A DNA stretch of 64,000 bases from Mycobacterium sp. D16Q13 (GCF_002013375.1 NZ_MAEW01000014.1:235755-299754), one strand, 5' to 3'; counted from the first letter of the stretch, positions 17,703 to 27,096 are shown. Made by a program: numbers and translations. The notes: generated by a model not told the origin, from the sequence alone.

Positions 17703-18470
17703 GTGATCGATTTTGCGCTGAGATCGTGTGGCCTGCGCGGGCATGCGACATTCGCTCCCGATGAGCAGCCGCTTCGGGAACGCCTGAGAGTCCAGACGCC
17801 CGCAGGTGAGGCCTGGCGGTGCTTGCGGTGCGAGACGTTTGTGGTCGGCGCGCCGCGCTATCGGGGACCGGCCGATACCGCACCAGAGATTCCGCGCGGA
17901 CGGCTCCTGCGTGATCGGACCTTGATGCGACTGCTGGCCGCCGAACGCGTATTCCGCGGTCTCGTCTTTGTCCTGCTCGCGTTCGGGGTGGTCAAGGTTC
18001 GCGGTTCGCGCGAACATCTCCAACAGGTTTTCGAGCGGGACCTGCCGCTGATTCGCCCGCTGGCCAATCAGCTCGGATGGAATCCGGACAATTCGAAAGT
18101 CATCCGTCATATCGGCGAGGCGTTCTCGCTGTCGTCCTCGACACTGATGTGGGTCGCGGTGGGCTTGGCGGCGTATGCGGCGATCGAGTTCATCGAGGCC
18201 TTCGGTCTGTGGCTGATGAAGCGCTGGGGTGAGTACTTCGCCGTCATTGCGACAAGCATCTTCTTGCCGCTCGAGATCTATGAGCTCATCGAAAAGCAGA
18301 CCGTTCTCAGGGTTTTGGCGCTCCTGGTGAACATCGTGGCCGTGGTCTGGCTGCTCTGGAGCAAGAGACTGTTCGGGCTCAATGGCGGCGGCAAAGCCTA
18401 CGAGGAGGAACATCGCGCCGAGAGTCTGCTGAGCGTCGAGCGGGCGGCGCTGGCGGACAACCCGCACTAG
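17703..18470 (+). CDS. DUF2127 membrane protein
   Basis: A 255-residue protein. The N-terminus has two Cys pairs (RSCGLRGHATF and WRCLRCETF) that could bind zinc, followed by four hydrophobic segments typical of DUF2127 (LRDRTLMRLLAAERVFRGLV, then helices to LVNIVAVVWLLWSKRLF). No biochemical role is known for the family. GTG at 17703 is chosen as start; the upstream part overlaps the deacetylase leader. It is read divergently from the deacetylase. Confidence 0.78.
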   Translation: MIDFALRSCGLRGHATFAPDEQPLRERLRVQTPAGEAWRCLRCETFVVGAPRYRGPADTAPEIPRGRLLRDRTLMRLLAAERVFRGLVFVLLAFGVVKVRGSREHLQQVFERDLPLIRPLANQLGWNPDNSKVIRHIGEAFSLSSSTLMWVAVGLAAYAAIEFIEAFGLWLMKRWGEYFAVIATSIFLPLEIYELIEKQTVLRVLALLVNIVAVVWLLWSKRLFGLNGGGKAYEEEHRAESLLSVERAALADNPH

Positions 18471-18488
18471 CGGTCGGTGAGCAGCCGG

Positions 18489-19028
18489 TCAGCCCGTCAG
18501 GCCGTGGCTCGTCAACCATTCGTCGACGGTGATCGTGGCCGTCACCTCGTCGAGGTTCAGGACCAGGCGGGTCTGGCTGTTGATCATCTGCACCGCGCGG
18601 TCGCAGACGGCGATGGACTCACGGCGCACGGCGGCATCGATCGCGTCGTTGATCTCCGAAGGGAGATTCGCCGAGTCCTGGGTGAGGCGTTCGGCCGTAC
18701 GCGCGGCAGTGGTGGCGATTTCACGCAACGTGTGGTGAGCATGGCGACGGATCGCCTCCACATGAGAGATTCCGTGGGCCAACGCGAGGTACTTCTGGCG
18801 CGCATCCGATTCGGGCGGATGCTGCTGGCCGAGCCGATTGGCGGCCTCACGAATTCTGTCGGAATCATCGACGGCCTCGAAGGCGAGGTAGAAGCCCGCA
18901 ACAGCGCGGCCGATGGGCGTCGAGGTGTCGACGGCGGGAGAGGCAGGTCGTGGCGGACGCTGGGAAGGCGCAGACTCGGGCAGGGCAGAGTCGACGAGCG
19001 ACGGTAAGGCGCACCGCGGGACATCCAT
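18489..19028 (-). CDS. Hypothetical protein, helical
   Basis: A 179-residue protein I do not recognise. After a Pro/Ser-rich 35-residue start, a helical domain begins at GRAVAGFYLAFEAVDD and contains a His-rich segment (HGISHVEAIRRHAHHTLRE). No signal peptide or membrane helix is seen. It stands alone between the DUF2127 gene and the CtaG/PAP2 pair. The real start may be internal, since the Pro-rich head is weakly supported. Confidence 0.6.
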   Translation of the reverse strand: MDVPRCALPSLVDSALPESAPSQRPPRPASPAVDTSTPIGRAVAGFYLAFEAVDDSDRIREAANRLGQQHPPESDARQKYLALAHGISHVEAIRRHAHHTLREIATTAARTAERLTQDSANLPSEINDAIDAAVRRESIAVCDRAVQMINSQTRLVLNLDEVTATITVDEWLTSHGLTG

Positions 19029-19100
19029 CCGTCCATACTGCCCGAAAAATAGACGGAGTGTACAGAAGTTCGCTGGGAAAGGCGCCCGGTGACGGGACTG

Positions 19101-20060
19101 TCAGCGTCGCCCGAATCGCTCTCGCAGCTGTGGGTCGTTCTCCCACCATAGTGTCGGCGTAGCCGGATCCATGGCCATCGTGTTGCCCGGGTCGAGTGAA
19201 TTCTGGTCGGCGCGGTCGAGTTCGGCGTCAATCCGGGCGGCCTGCGCCTTGTCGTCGGCAGATAAGGCGCGCATCAGCAGCAGCAGAAAGGGCAGTCCAA
19301 GGACATCGCCGAGGATCCAGAGAATGCCCGCGCCCAAGGTCTGATCCGTGCGCATATCCGGCCCCCAGGAGCGGTGCAGCGCCAGATAGTAGCTTGACGC
19401 CACCAGCGGGCCCTGCCACAGGACTAGGCCCAAGACGCCGTCCCCGATGGTCTCGGCCACGCTGAGCACCAGCGATATCAGCTGCGGATACTTGCGAGGT
19501 ACGGGATCTACCTGCAAGCGCGCGTAGAAGTACGCAAACCCGATCAACGCCAACGCCGTTCGTGTCATCGCGCCAAGCAGGTCATGCGTCAGAGATGCCG
19601 TGTACCACGGCGTCAGGTACAGCAACCACGGTGTGACCAACATGGCCAGGGATGTCGTGAGCGGATGTGTCAAGACCCGCGCCGGTGCCGACGACAGCCC
19701 GCGATCAAATCTGTCCAGCCCGTCCGGTTGTAGCGCGCCACGCACAACGGTGACCGGCCGGCCAAGGGCTAAGAAGAAGGGCACGACCAGCAGCAGCAAG
19801 ACAACCTGCAAGGCCCGCATCCAGAACAGCACGTGTGCATAAAGGCCAACCACACTCATGCATGCGAGCACCCAGCATCCGACTCCCGTGAAGAAGCAAC
19901 TCGCCCACACGCCACTGATATCCGCGTGGCGACGCCGCGCGCGGGTCAGGGCCCAGCCGTATCCCGTGCCCAGAGCGATAGCGCAGAGGGCAGCCGCCGT
20001 ATCAAAATGCCATGCACGCCAGACCGTCACCCAGGTCAGTGGTTCGGTGGGCAAGAACAT
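19101..20060 (-). CDS. CtaG-like cytochrome c oxidase assembly membrane protein
   Basis: A 319-residue protein with about seven hydrophobic helices, of the caa3-type CtaG family (pfam09678-like). Family features include WHFDTAAALCAIALG near the start, HVLFWMRALQVVLLLLVVP in the middle and YLALHRSWGPD toward the end, with His residues at membrane faces as expected for copper handling. It probably helps copper delivery to a terminal oxidase. It starts one base after the PAP2 stop, so the two form an operon. Confidence 0.83.
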   Translation of the reverse strand: MFLPTEPLTWVTVWRAWHFDTAAALCAIALGTGYGWALTRARRRHADISGVWASCFFTGVGCWVLACMSVVGLYAHVLFWMRALQVVLLLLVVPFFLALGRPVTVVRGALQPDGLDRFDRGLSSAPARVLTHPLTTSLAMLVTPWLLYLTPWYTASLTHDLLGAMTRTALALIGFAYFYARLQVDPVPRKYPQLISLVLSVAETIGDGVLGLVLWQGPLVASSYYLALHRSWGPDMRTDQTLGAGILWILGDVLGLPFLLLLMRALSADDKAQAARIDAELDRADQNSLDPGNTMAMDPATPTLWWENDPQLRERFGRR

Positions 20061-20061
20061 C

Positions 20062-20745
20062 TCAGGCGGCGGTCTGTCGGGATAGGCCGGTAGTCGGTGT
20101 CTCGTGAAGGGTCGCGGCCGCGATCGTCACCACTAACGTCGACAGCACCACCGCTGCCAAGACATCGACCACCCAGTGGTCTCCAAGGTAGAGACGACTG
20201 CCGGCTACCAGCGTCACCGCCACTATTGCTGCCACCAGGGCAGCCAACCGTCGCCAGCCACTATGACGGTAGGCGACCACGATGGCCAACATTCCGGCAA
20301 GAGCGGTGGTGCCCGTGACGTGTCCGGAGGGAAAGGACCAGCCGGTTTCCGCAACCAGCTGAGTGCTGCGCGGTGGACGGTGTTCTCCCACTGCCCATTT
20401 CGCCGCCGCGGCAAGGAAGAACGCTGATGCGACGGCCGCCACTACCGTGGTCGCGGTTCTCAATGAGCGTGCGAACCGCCAAATTGCCAGTGCTGCAATA
20501 ACTGTCACTACGGACACCGTAGCGGGGCTACCGATGTCCGTGATGTCAACGGCGGCCGAGGTGAGCCAACTGTGCCGGTGAATCACCAACCAGTCCAGCG
20601 CGCGGTGGTCGACCCTGCTACCTGAGCCGTAGTGGTGCGCTGTCGCTGCCAGCGTCGCGAAAACCACGAACAACGCTGCCGCGAGAACCGCGGCGGTTCG
20701 GGCGCTCGTAGTTTCGGGGCGAAGATTCCGCCGGCTGAAAGTCAT
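20062..20745 (-). CDS. PAP2-family membrane phosphatase
   Basis: A 227-residue integral membrane phosphatase. The three PAP2 motifs are KWAVGEHRPPR (first), FPSGHVTGTTA (second) and GSRLYLGDHWVVDVL (third), the His of the second and third being catalytic. Likely substrates are phosphatidic acid or polyprenyl diphosphates at the outer membrane face. It is the first gene of the pair with the CtaG-like protein. The sigma factor gene upstream ends 72 bp from its start on the far side. Confidence 0.87.
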   Translation of the reverse strand: MTFSRRNLRPETTSARTAAVLAAALFVVFATLAATAHHYGSGSRVDHRALDWLVIHRHSWLTSAAVDITDIGSPATVSVVTVIAALAIWRFARSLRTATTVVAAVASAFFLAAAAKWAVGEHRPPRSTQLVAETGWSFPSGHVTGTTALAGMLAIVVAYRHSGWRRLAALVAAIVAVTLVAGSRLYLGDHWVVDVLAAVVLSTLVVTIAAATLHETPTTGLSRQTAA

Positions 20746-20817
20746 CGTGTCCTTCTGGTCGATTCCGGGACCGACGACCGAGGCTAGATCTCTTCCCTGC
20801 GAATCTGCTGTCAGCGC

Positions 20818-21987
20818 TCACTGGCCCCCGGTCGAGAGTCGCTGGTTGAGAGCGGCGGCTCGAAGCGTCAAGTGGTTGCGCTCAGCGACGTTGTGGGCCT
20901 GAGCGGCGGCATCGGTGTAGAGCCGCGCGGCTGTGGCAATGTCTCCGGCGCGCTCGTGAAGGTAGGCCGACGACGCGGTGTGGCGGGGGAGAGCCGCATC
21001 GAGTTGGCCGAGTGCGGCGAGTCCGGCACGCGGACCGTCCGCCTCACCGACAGCGACCGCGCGATTAAGCCGCACGACGGGGCTGTCGGTGAGCCGGACC
21101 AGTTCGTCGTACCACTCGACGATCTGCACCCAGTCTGTCTCGGCGGCGGTCCGCGCATCGGCGTGCAGCGCCGCGATCGCGGCTTGTGCCTGATACTCGC
21201 CAAGCCGATCGCGGGCCAACGCGGCTTGGAGCACGGCCACACCCTCGGTGATCAGATCGTCTTGCCATAAACCGCGGTCTTGATCTACCAGCGTGACGAG
21301 ACTGCCGTCCGCGCGGATGCGAGCCGGGCGTCTGGCGTGATGGAGCAGGAACAGCGCGAGCAGGCCGGCGACCTCCTCGTCATCGGTGGACGCGGCAAGC
21401 TGCCGGGCAAGCCGGATGGCTTCGGCCGCGAGGTCGACGTCGCCGCTGTATCCCTCGTTGAACACTAGGTACAGCACGCGTAACACCGTGGCCAGGTCCC
21501 CCGCACGATCCAGTCGTACGTCACTCACCGTTCGTTTAGCTCGCGAAATCCGTTGGGCCATTGTCGCTTCGGGTACCAGGTATGCCTGTGCGATCTGACG
21601 GGTGGTGAGGCCGCCGACGGCCCGCAAGGTCAACGCGACTGCTGATGCGGGGGAGAGGCGCGGATGCGCGCACAGGAAGTAGAGCTGCAGCGTGTCGTCC
21701 ACGGAGGCCACTGGTCCTGGCGGCGGCTCGTCCGTGATTCCATACTCGCGACTTCGCCGGGCGGTATCGGATCGTGCGCGATCGACGAAACACCGCCAGG
21801 CGGTGGTGATTAGCCAGCCCTTGGGATCGTCCGGGCGCCGCGACGGCCACGTCTGGACGGCCCGGATCAAGGCCTCCTGCACGGCGTCCTCTGCGGTGGC
21901 GAAGTCCGCACCACGGCGCATTAGCGCCGCCAGCACACTGGGGATCAGGTCCCGCAGCTGGGCTTCGCCCACCGCAGCGTCGGCCAT
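20818..21987 (-). CDS. ECF sigma factor with C-terminal TPR-like extension (ECF42 type)
   Basis: A 389-residue sigma-70 family factor. Region 2 is ADFATAEDAVQEALIRAVQT, region 4 is GGLTTRQIAQAYLVPEATMA, and an extension of about 200 residues of helical repeats follows (LNRAVAVGEADGPRAGLAAL). This layout, next to a YCII/DGPF protein and without an anti-sigma gene, is that of group ECF42. ATG at 21987 overlaps the YCII stop by one base; the longer frame to 22038 lies in the YCII gene. Its target promoters are unknown; the extension is thought to control its activity. Confidence 0.87.
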   Translation of the reverse strand: MADAAVGEAQLRDLIPSVLAALMRRGADFATAEDAVQEALIRAVQTWPSRRPDDPKGWLITTAWRCFVDRARSDTARRSREYGITDEPPPGPVASVDDTLQLYFLCAHPRLSPASAVALTLRAVGGLTTRQIAQAYLVPEATMAQRISRAKRTVSDVRLDRAGDLATVLRVLYLVFNEGYSGDVDLAAEAIRLARQLAASTDDEEVAGLLALFLLHHARRPARIRADGSLVTLVDQDRGLWQDDLITEGVAVLQAALARDRLGEYQAQAAIAALHADARTAAETDWVQIVEWYDELVRLTDSPVVRLNRAVAVGEADGPRAGLAALGQLDAALPRHTASSAYLHERAGDIATAARLYTDAAAQAHNVAERNHLTLRAAALNQRLSTGGQ

Positions 21988-22394
21988 CAATCGAGGTCGG
22001 AGTGTGCAGCTGTCATGAACGGCCGAACCTCGAGCCATTCGTGGATGGGCTCGCCGCCGGCTCCCGGAGCCGCCGATAGCTCCCCGGCAACCTCAATGGC
22101 ACGCTCGTACGAGTCCACGTCGATGATCATCCAGCCCGCGATCAAATCCTTTGTCTCCGCGAACGGGCCGTCGGTCACCGGGGGCTTGCCCTCGCCGTCG
22201 GAGCGCACCCACGCGCCTTCCGGCGTCAGGGCCTGGGCGTTGACGAATTCGCCGGTGCCTTCCAGCCGGGCCGCGAGGTCGTTCATGTATTGAATGTGCG
22301 CCTGAACCTCGGCGGGCGTCCACTGATCCATCGGCACGCAATTGACGGCCGCGGGCGCACCGCGATAGTGCTTGAGCAGCAAGTACTTGGCCAT
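21987..22394 (-). CDS. YCII-domain (DGPF) protein
   Basis: A 135-residue dimeric alpha-beta barrel protein with the family motif TDGPFAETKDLIAGWMIIDV near residue 80, and a PIHEWLEVRPF end. DGPF proteins are encoded beside ECF42 sigma factors and are likely targets or partners; their chemistry is unknown. A GGGAG ribosome-binding site precedes the ATG. It is the first gene of a coupled pair with the sigma factor. Confidence 0.88.
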   Translation of the reverse strand: MAKYLLLKHYRGAPAAVNCVPMDQWTPAEVQAHIQYMNDLAARLEGTGEFVNAQALTPEGAWVRSDGEGKPPVTDGPFAETKDLIAGWMIIDVDSYERAIEVAGELSAAPGAGGEPIHEWLEVRPFMTAAHSDLD

Positions 22395-22559
22395 AATGAT
22401 CTCCCTTCGTTCGCGACCCTAGTTGGTCGCTCACCCCTGGGACGGAACCATTGCGCCGTTCTCGACATCGGTTGTCGAGCTTCTCGGATATGTGCCAGAA
22501 AAGTCGACCAGCCGGAGCCTCAGAAATCGGATAGTAGACGTGTATCTAATAGCGGTATC

Positions 22560-23681
22560 TCAGGCCGCTGTATGTGGTCGCGCGGCAGATGGTACGAGGA
22601 TCAGTTCTTCGAGTTGACGAACGATCGTTGCCGGTGAGATCGGCAGCGGCTGTGAGAACACCATCAATAGTGCGTCGACGGACTGTACGACCGTGAACCT
22701 GTTGCGCGCGTCGTGACGGCTTGACGGTGGGAGCGATCCACTGCTGATGGCCTCGCGGATTCCCCGCGCCAGCGCTTCGGCATTGTCCGGAGCGACAAGA
22801 ATTATTCCACCGCAGTCTGTTTCGGGTAGCCCGCCGTCATCGGATGCGATCACGCGGCAGCCGGAGTGTTGGGCCTCGATCGAGACAATGCCGAAGGTCT
22901 CATGCCAGTATTGACTGTTGGACGGCATGACCACAATGTCGTGCTCGGCCATCAGCGTCGCCATCTTGGTCGGCGTTTTGCAGGTGGGGACCACGGAGAT
23001 GCCGGGGTGCTCGCGCAGTAGTCGCTCGATGATCCTTCCCTGCGGCTTGTCGGCGCCGGCAGTCGTCGCGGTGAAGCTGAGCTCGGTGTCTTGTTCGATG
23101 ATGTCGATGTGCAGCGTCTCAAGGAGGGTATAGACGCCCTTCTCCGGACTGAGTCTGCCGGCGAAGAGGATTCGGGTTCTGCCCGTCTCGTTCCTGGGCC
23201 GGGGCTGTGTGCCGAAGCACGGTTCCGCGAATGGGTAGACGACGCTGATCGTGGCGATGTCGACGTCCAGATAGTTCGACCACAGCCGGGCCGCGTAGCG
23301 GCTGGTGGCGATCAACACCCGATCGCGGGTTCCATTGATAGCGAACGCTTTGTAGCGTTCCCGGATGGGGGGCGGGTTGTGCAAGATCAGGAACGCAGGA
23401 CGCTTGGTCGCCACAACGTGGGGTTCGTTGACGAACACAACGGTGCCATCGAGGTCACCTACCTCGGCCAGCGTCGACAGCGACAGGAAGGGGATGCCAC
23501 TGAAGTCATCGCGGCCGTCTTCGGCACCCAGGCCGATAGTGACCACTTGAGCCGGTATGCGGCGCCGATTCAGTTCGCGGACTTGGCCGACTGTGTAGTT
23601 TTCTGAGCCGCCGGTACCGGCCGGAAGAGCGTTTCCTGGAGACCAAATGAACGAGATCATTTGCACTGCCCTGCTTTTCAT
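22560..23681 (-). CDS. GT4-type glycosyltransferase
   Basis: A 373-residue GT-B glycosyltransferase. The acceptor half starts with GTGGSENYTVGQVREL, and the donor half has ILFAGRLSPEKGVYTLLETL near residue 170 and the sugar-nucleotide signature HETFGIVSIEAQHSGCRVIA near residue 265. The acceptor is unknown. Start at 23681 is taken; the ATG seven codons later (MISFIWSP) is equally plausible. Codon choice is slightly less GC-biased than the neighbours, which may mean acquisition. It is followed by a gene-poor stretch and then an oxygenase and SDR on the other strand. Confidence 0.83.
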   Translation of the reverse strand: MKSRAVQMISFIWSPGNALPAGTGGSENYTVGQVRELNRRRIPAQVVTIGLGAEDGRDDFSGIPFLSLSTLAEVGDLDGTVVFVNEPHVVATKRPAFLILHNPPPIRERYKAFAINGTRDRVLIATSRYAARLWSNYLDVDIATISVVYPFAEPCFGTQPRPRNETGRTRILFAGRLSPEKGVYTLLETLHIDIIEQDTELSFTATTAGADKPQGRIIERLLREHPGISVVPTCKTPTKMATLMAEHDIVVMPSNSQYWHETFGIVSIEAQHSGCRVIASDDGGLPETDCGGIILVAPDNAEALARGIREAISSGSLPPSSRHDARNRFTVVQSVDALLMVFSQPLPISPATIVRQLEELILVPSAARPHTAA

Positions 23682-24571
23682 TTTTCAACGGTCGTCTTGG
23701 GTCACGGTGACGACTACAATGAACCGCTCCCGTGAGGCCGGGGTTGGTGAATCTGCATAAGGACCGCTGATTGCGCAACGACACGATTCCCATGCGAATG
23801 CAATCTCACTCGAGGTCGACCGTCGACGAACCCGACCGAACGCACGACACGAAATGAGGTGGTGATACGGATAACCCCGTGGCCCGCGACGGGGCATACG
23901 GCACGATCCTTCGGTGAAATGCTCGAAACCAGGACGTCGGCGCGCAGGCTACGACAGTCACGATGGTGAACAAAGACAACTAGCGGAACGGTAACACACA
24001 ACGGCGATGTCGGCAGTTCCATCCGGCCCTGTACTGGACCGTGATCACAGCGACCAGCACGGCCGGCACGACGATGTCGCATCTGATCAACCGCAGCCCT
24101 CGGCGCCTCCGGAGGGGTCAGGAAATATGTTGGCCTCGATGGCTTTTACAAGAGAAATGGTTCAGCGACCATGCCTAAAGCAGCGACAACTGCTGTCGCT
24201 ACGCCACAGACCACCACCGATTTCGCCAGCATCCAGTTGTCGTGCACTATCGCCGGATCTGCTGCCTTCTGTCGGCAGGATGACTGTTCAACGTATCTAG
24301 GTTGGACATGGCCTAAGCATGCCGGACAGGTGCTTACGTTTCGCTGGGAATGGCGAATATCAAAGGGTTGCAGGGCAGGCCAACGGCCACTTGAGCCGGG
24401 TCTACTCGCTCTTTTGTTCCCTGGCGGCTTCGGCGTCCATGCCGCCATACGTCGTTTCGGTTGGAGCCGAAACCATGGCGCAGTACTGGCCCGCCGTTGC
24501 ATCGTGCAGACACAATCGATGCGGTCGGCTATCGAGGCTCCGCATGGTCTGGCACGAGGAGCAGATATCTG
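23682..24571. other. 890-bp stretch without a convincing gene
   Basis: Open frames here are short, unrecognised and overlap on both strands, and none has a good ribosome-binding site. The only mildly protein-like item is a 28-residue hydrophobic peptide on the minus strand (24146-24232, starting MLAKSVVVCG) without a Shine-Dalgarno. The stretch presumably contains divergent promoters for the glycosyltransferase and the oxygenase. Confidence 0.5.
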
Positions 24572-25462
24572 ATGCAAATCGAAAAGACAGATTCCGTTGT
24601 CAGAGTCGAAAAACTTGAGCGCGACGCGTCAGACCTGAGCCGCCAATTCCACACCGCGGAGCCATTTCCGCACCTGGTGGTCGACGATTTTCTCCGTTTG
24701 TCCTCGGAGGCCGCCGATGCCTTTCCCGGTATTTCTTGGCCCTGGTGGAACCAATGGGACGACGGATACATTCGGAACAAACGGTTCTGCGCGGAAATTG
24801 ATCTCATCCCGGAACCGTTCAAGGCGGTCATCAGAGAACTCAACGAACCGCGCTTCCTGAGCGTGCTCGAAAAAATCACCGGCATCCGGCAGTTGCTCCC
24901 CGATCCCTATCTGTTTGGGGGTGGCATTCACCTCAGCGGCTCGGGCGGCGTCCTGACTCCCCACACCGACTTCCACTACCTTCGCGCGCTAAACCTCTAC
25001 CGCCGCATCAACGTTATCGTGTATTTGAATGACAGCTGGTCACTGAACGATGGGGGTTGCCTCTCGCTCTACGATCCGGAGGGCCGGGCCGTTCAGACGG
25101 TCGTTCCCATCTGGGGCAGGGCCCTGATCTTTCGCACCGATGACCAGTCGGTGCACGGATTCCCGGTCCCCGTTACCGAAGGTTCATGGCGACAATCGCT
25201 GGCGCTTTTCTACTACACAGCCGCTCCGGCTGATAGCTTCGGTGGTGATGAGACGACGTACTACAGGGAGCACGGGGCGCAGGAGGGCATCGCCCGTAAG
25301 GCCCGACTGTTCTTCTTCAGGGGACTTCTGAACCTCAGCCGCAATATCAGCATGGTTGCGTATGTCGTCAACCCCAATCTCGGGCTCCCCGCGGTCAAGG
25401 CTCATTTCGCCTACCTCCGCAAGGCAAAAGCCCGCGAGATAGCGAGAAAATTGCGGCACTAG
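24572..25462 (+). CDS. 2OG-Fe(II) oxygenase (prolyl-4-hydroxylase-like)
   Basis: A 296-residue double-stranded beta-helix oxygenase. The His-x-Asp pair is in LTPHTDFHYL near residue 132, the distal His in TDDQSVHGFPVP near residue 197, and the 2-oxoglutarate Arg in SWRQSLALFYY. PFPHLVVDDFL near residue 32 is the usual entry strand of this family. It likely hydroxylates a protein or small molecule. ATG at 24572 follows an AGGAG ten bases upstream. It is followed by the SDR gene at 63 bp on the same strand; a shared pathway with the glycosyltransferase is possible. Confidence 0.84.
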   Translation: MQIEKTDSVVRVEKLERDASDLSRQFHTAEPFPHLVVDDFLRLSSEAADAFPGISWPWWNQWDDGYIRNKRFCAEIDLIPEPFKAVIRELNEPRFLSVLEKITGIRQLLPDPYLFGGGIHLSGSGGVLTPHTDFHYLRALNLYRRINVIVYLNDSWSLNDGGCLSLYDPEGRAVQTVVPIWGRALIFRTDDQSVHGFPVPVTEGSWRQSLALFYYTAAPADSFGGDETTYYREHGAQEGIARKARLFFFRGLLNLSRNISMVAYVVNPNLGLPAVKAHFAYLRKAKAREIARKLRH

Positions 25463-25525
25463 GACACGAAGCCACGACGCGCCGCATTGAGACTGTTTGA
25501 CGCCCAGCGCAATAGGGAGGCAGAA

Positions 25526-26356
25526 ATGGAAGGCTTTCGCGGCAAGGTGGCCGTGGTCACCGGCGCAGGTTCGGGCATCGGGCGCGCTGTGGCGATCGGG
25601 CTGGCCCGCGCGGGCGCCACAGTGGCCATCAGCGATGTGGACACCGAGGGGCTCGCCGAGACCGAACGCCAGGTCAAAGCCTTCGGCGCCGAGGTCCGCG
25701 CGGATCGCCTCAATGTCATTGAGCGCGAGGCCTTCCTGCTCTACGCGGACTCCGTCAAGGAACAGTTCGGCAAGGTCAACCAGATGTTCAACAACGCCGG
25801 CATCGCCTATGCGGGTGACGTTGGCGAGAGCCCGTTTAAGGACATCGAGCGCATCATCGACGTCGACTTCTGGGGTGTCGTCCACGGCACCAAAGCATTT
25901 CTGCCGCACCTGATCGCCTCCGGCGACGGCCACGTCATCAACGTCTCCAGCCTGTTCGGCCTGCTGTCCCTGCCTGGCCAGAGCGCCTACAACGCCGCCA
26001 AGTTCGCGGTGCGCGGGTTCACCGAGTCGCTGCGCCAGGAGATGATCATCGGCAAGAAGCCGGTCGCCGTTACCTGCGTACACCCCGGTGGTATCAAGAC
26101 TGCCATCGCCCGCAACGCCACCGCCGTCGAGGGTATCGATGTGCAGGCGGCGGCCGCCGTGTTTGACAAGTATCTGGCGAACACCAGCCCCGAGGCAGCC
26201 GCACGGATCATTCTGACCGCTGTGCGCAAGAAGAAGCCTCGTGTGCTCGTCGGGCCCGATGCCAAGGTTCTCGATGTACTTGTCCGGGTCATGGGAGCTC
26301 GCTACCAGGACCTCTTTTCGGTATTCACAGGCCTCGCGGTACCCAATCCAAACTAG
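25526..26356 (+). CDS. Short-chain dehydrogenase/reductase
   Basis: A 276-residue classical SDR. The cofactor site is TGAGSGIGRAVA at residue 12, the NNAGIA structural motif follows, and the catalytic set is Ser in NVSSLFGLLS, then YNAAK (Tyr and Lys) near residue 155. Asp after strand 2 (AISDVD) favours NAD(H). A GGGAGG precedes the ATG; the longer frame to 25487 is not needed. The substrate is unknown; actinobacterial relatives are annotated as broad alcohol or ketone dehydrogenases. Confidence 0.9.
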   Translation: MEGFRGKVAVVTGAGSGIGRAVAIGLARAGATVAISDVDTEGLAETERQVKAFGAEVRADRLNVIEREAFLLYADSVKEQFGKVNQMFNNAGIAYAGDVGESPFKDIERIIDVDFWGVVHGTKAFLPHLIASGDGHVINVSSLFGLLSLPGQSAYNAAKFAVRGFTESLRQEMIIGKKPVAVTCVHPGGIKTAIARNATAVEGIDVQAAAAVFDKYLANTSPEAAARIILTAVRKKKPRVLVGPDAKVLDVLVRVMGARYQDLFSVFTGLAVPNPN

Positions 26357-26429
26357 TTCGGCTGCAACAAGTTCCGCTAACCAATGTACCAACCATCTGC
26401 GCTCAGCCCAGTCGCGCACGCCCCACATA

Positions 26430-26526
26430 GATCACGGCGAGGTTCACAGATCTGGGGGCGTACGACAGATATCAAGCCCGATTCCTCGAAGTGTGGACGT
26501 AGTCGCATCTGGCCGATGCCTAGCCA
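26430..26526 (+). pseudogene. DUF1330 gene remnant (left copy)
   Basis: Between the SDR and GNAT genes one frame reads ITARFTDLGAYDRYQARFLE then VWT and a stop, which is the N-terminal part of DUF1330 (dimeric alpha-beta barrel) proteins. An in-frame stop lies just before it and the rest of the domain is missing, so it is decayed. The DNA at 26461-26494 matches 47696-47728 with one gap and three mismatches, and the match extends upstream, so the two places carry related remnants in the same orientation. Confidence 0.6.
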
Positions 26527-26529
26527 CCT

Positions 26530-27096
26530 TCAACCCGGTTGTACCTCAGCGCAAGTCGGTTTCAGCATGTTTTCGAGGGGGCTTAGTTCGACAACGAGGT
26601 GAAGTACCTCGCGATCAGTATGGTCGATTTTGTGTGGCAGTTCTAGTTCACGCAGCATCACTACGAGCGTGTGGTTTTCTGCGAGGACGTCGGCGGTGAA
26701 CCGTTTGATCCCGTTCCTGATGGCGGACTCGGTGAGGCACTTGAGGAGCATTGTGCCCACACCCCGCTGATGGTCGTCACGGGCGACGAGGATGGCAACT
26801 TCGGCGGTACGCCCGTCTCGATTGACGACGTAGTGTGCAATACCAACCAATCGTCCATGCTCGAAGGCTCCTATTGACAGTTGTTGCCTAGACTGCTGAG
26901 TCAGTGATTCAGATATCGCTGCAACGTCTTTGGGACGGGTGGTGAAGAACCTCAGGTAGCGGTCTCGGTCGTTGAGCCCGGAATGAAGAAAGGTGACCGA
27001 GCGGATATCGTCACGATTGAGTTTTCTGACGGTGATCGCCGCACCGTCAAAGCTCTTGCCAATCTTCTGCTCAGGATCAGCGACGGTGACGTTCAT
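26530..27096 (-). CDS. GNAT-family N-acetyltransferase
   Basis: A 188-residue acetyltransferase. The acetyl-CoA pyrophosphate loop is RDDHQRGVGTMLLKCL near residue 110, preceded by the usual strand TAEVAILVA. The N-terminal part (LNRDDIRSVTFLHSGLND) resembles the GNAT domain attached to cyclic-nucleotide-regulated protein acetylases in mycobacteria, which makes a protein substrate possible. It overlaps the stop of the upstream USP gene by 4 bp and is last in a three-gene stress operon (28805 to 26530). Confidence 0.85.
   Translation of the reverse strand: MNVTVADPEQKIGKSFDGAAITVRKLNRDDIRSVTFLHSGLNDRDRYLRFFTTRPKDVAAISESLTQQSRQQLSIGAFEHGRLVGIAHYVVNRDGRTAEVAILVARDDHQRGVGTMLLKCLTESAIRNGIKRFTADVLAENHTLVVMLRELELPHKIDHTDREVLHLVVELSPLENMLKPTCAEVQPG

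Noticed and set aside
24146..24232. 28-residue hydrophobic peptide on the minus strand
   Set aside because: No Shine-Dalgarno and no neighbouring antitoxin or RNA signal; kept only as a note in the gene-free stretch.
24171..24572. 133-residue plus-strand frame before the 2OG oxygenase
   Set aside because: No ribosome-binding site, no family features, and overlaps an equally long frame on the other strand.
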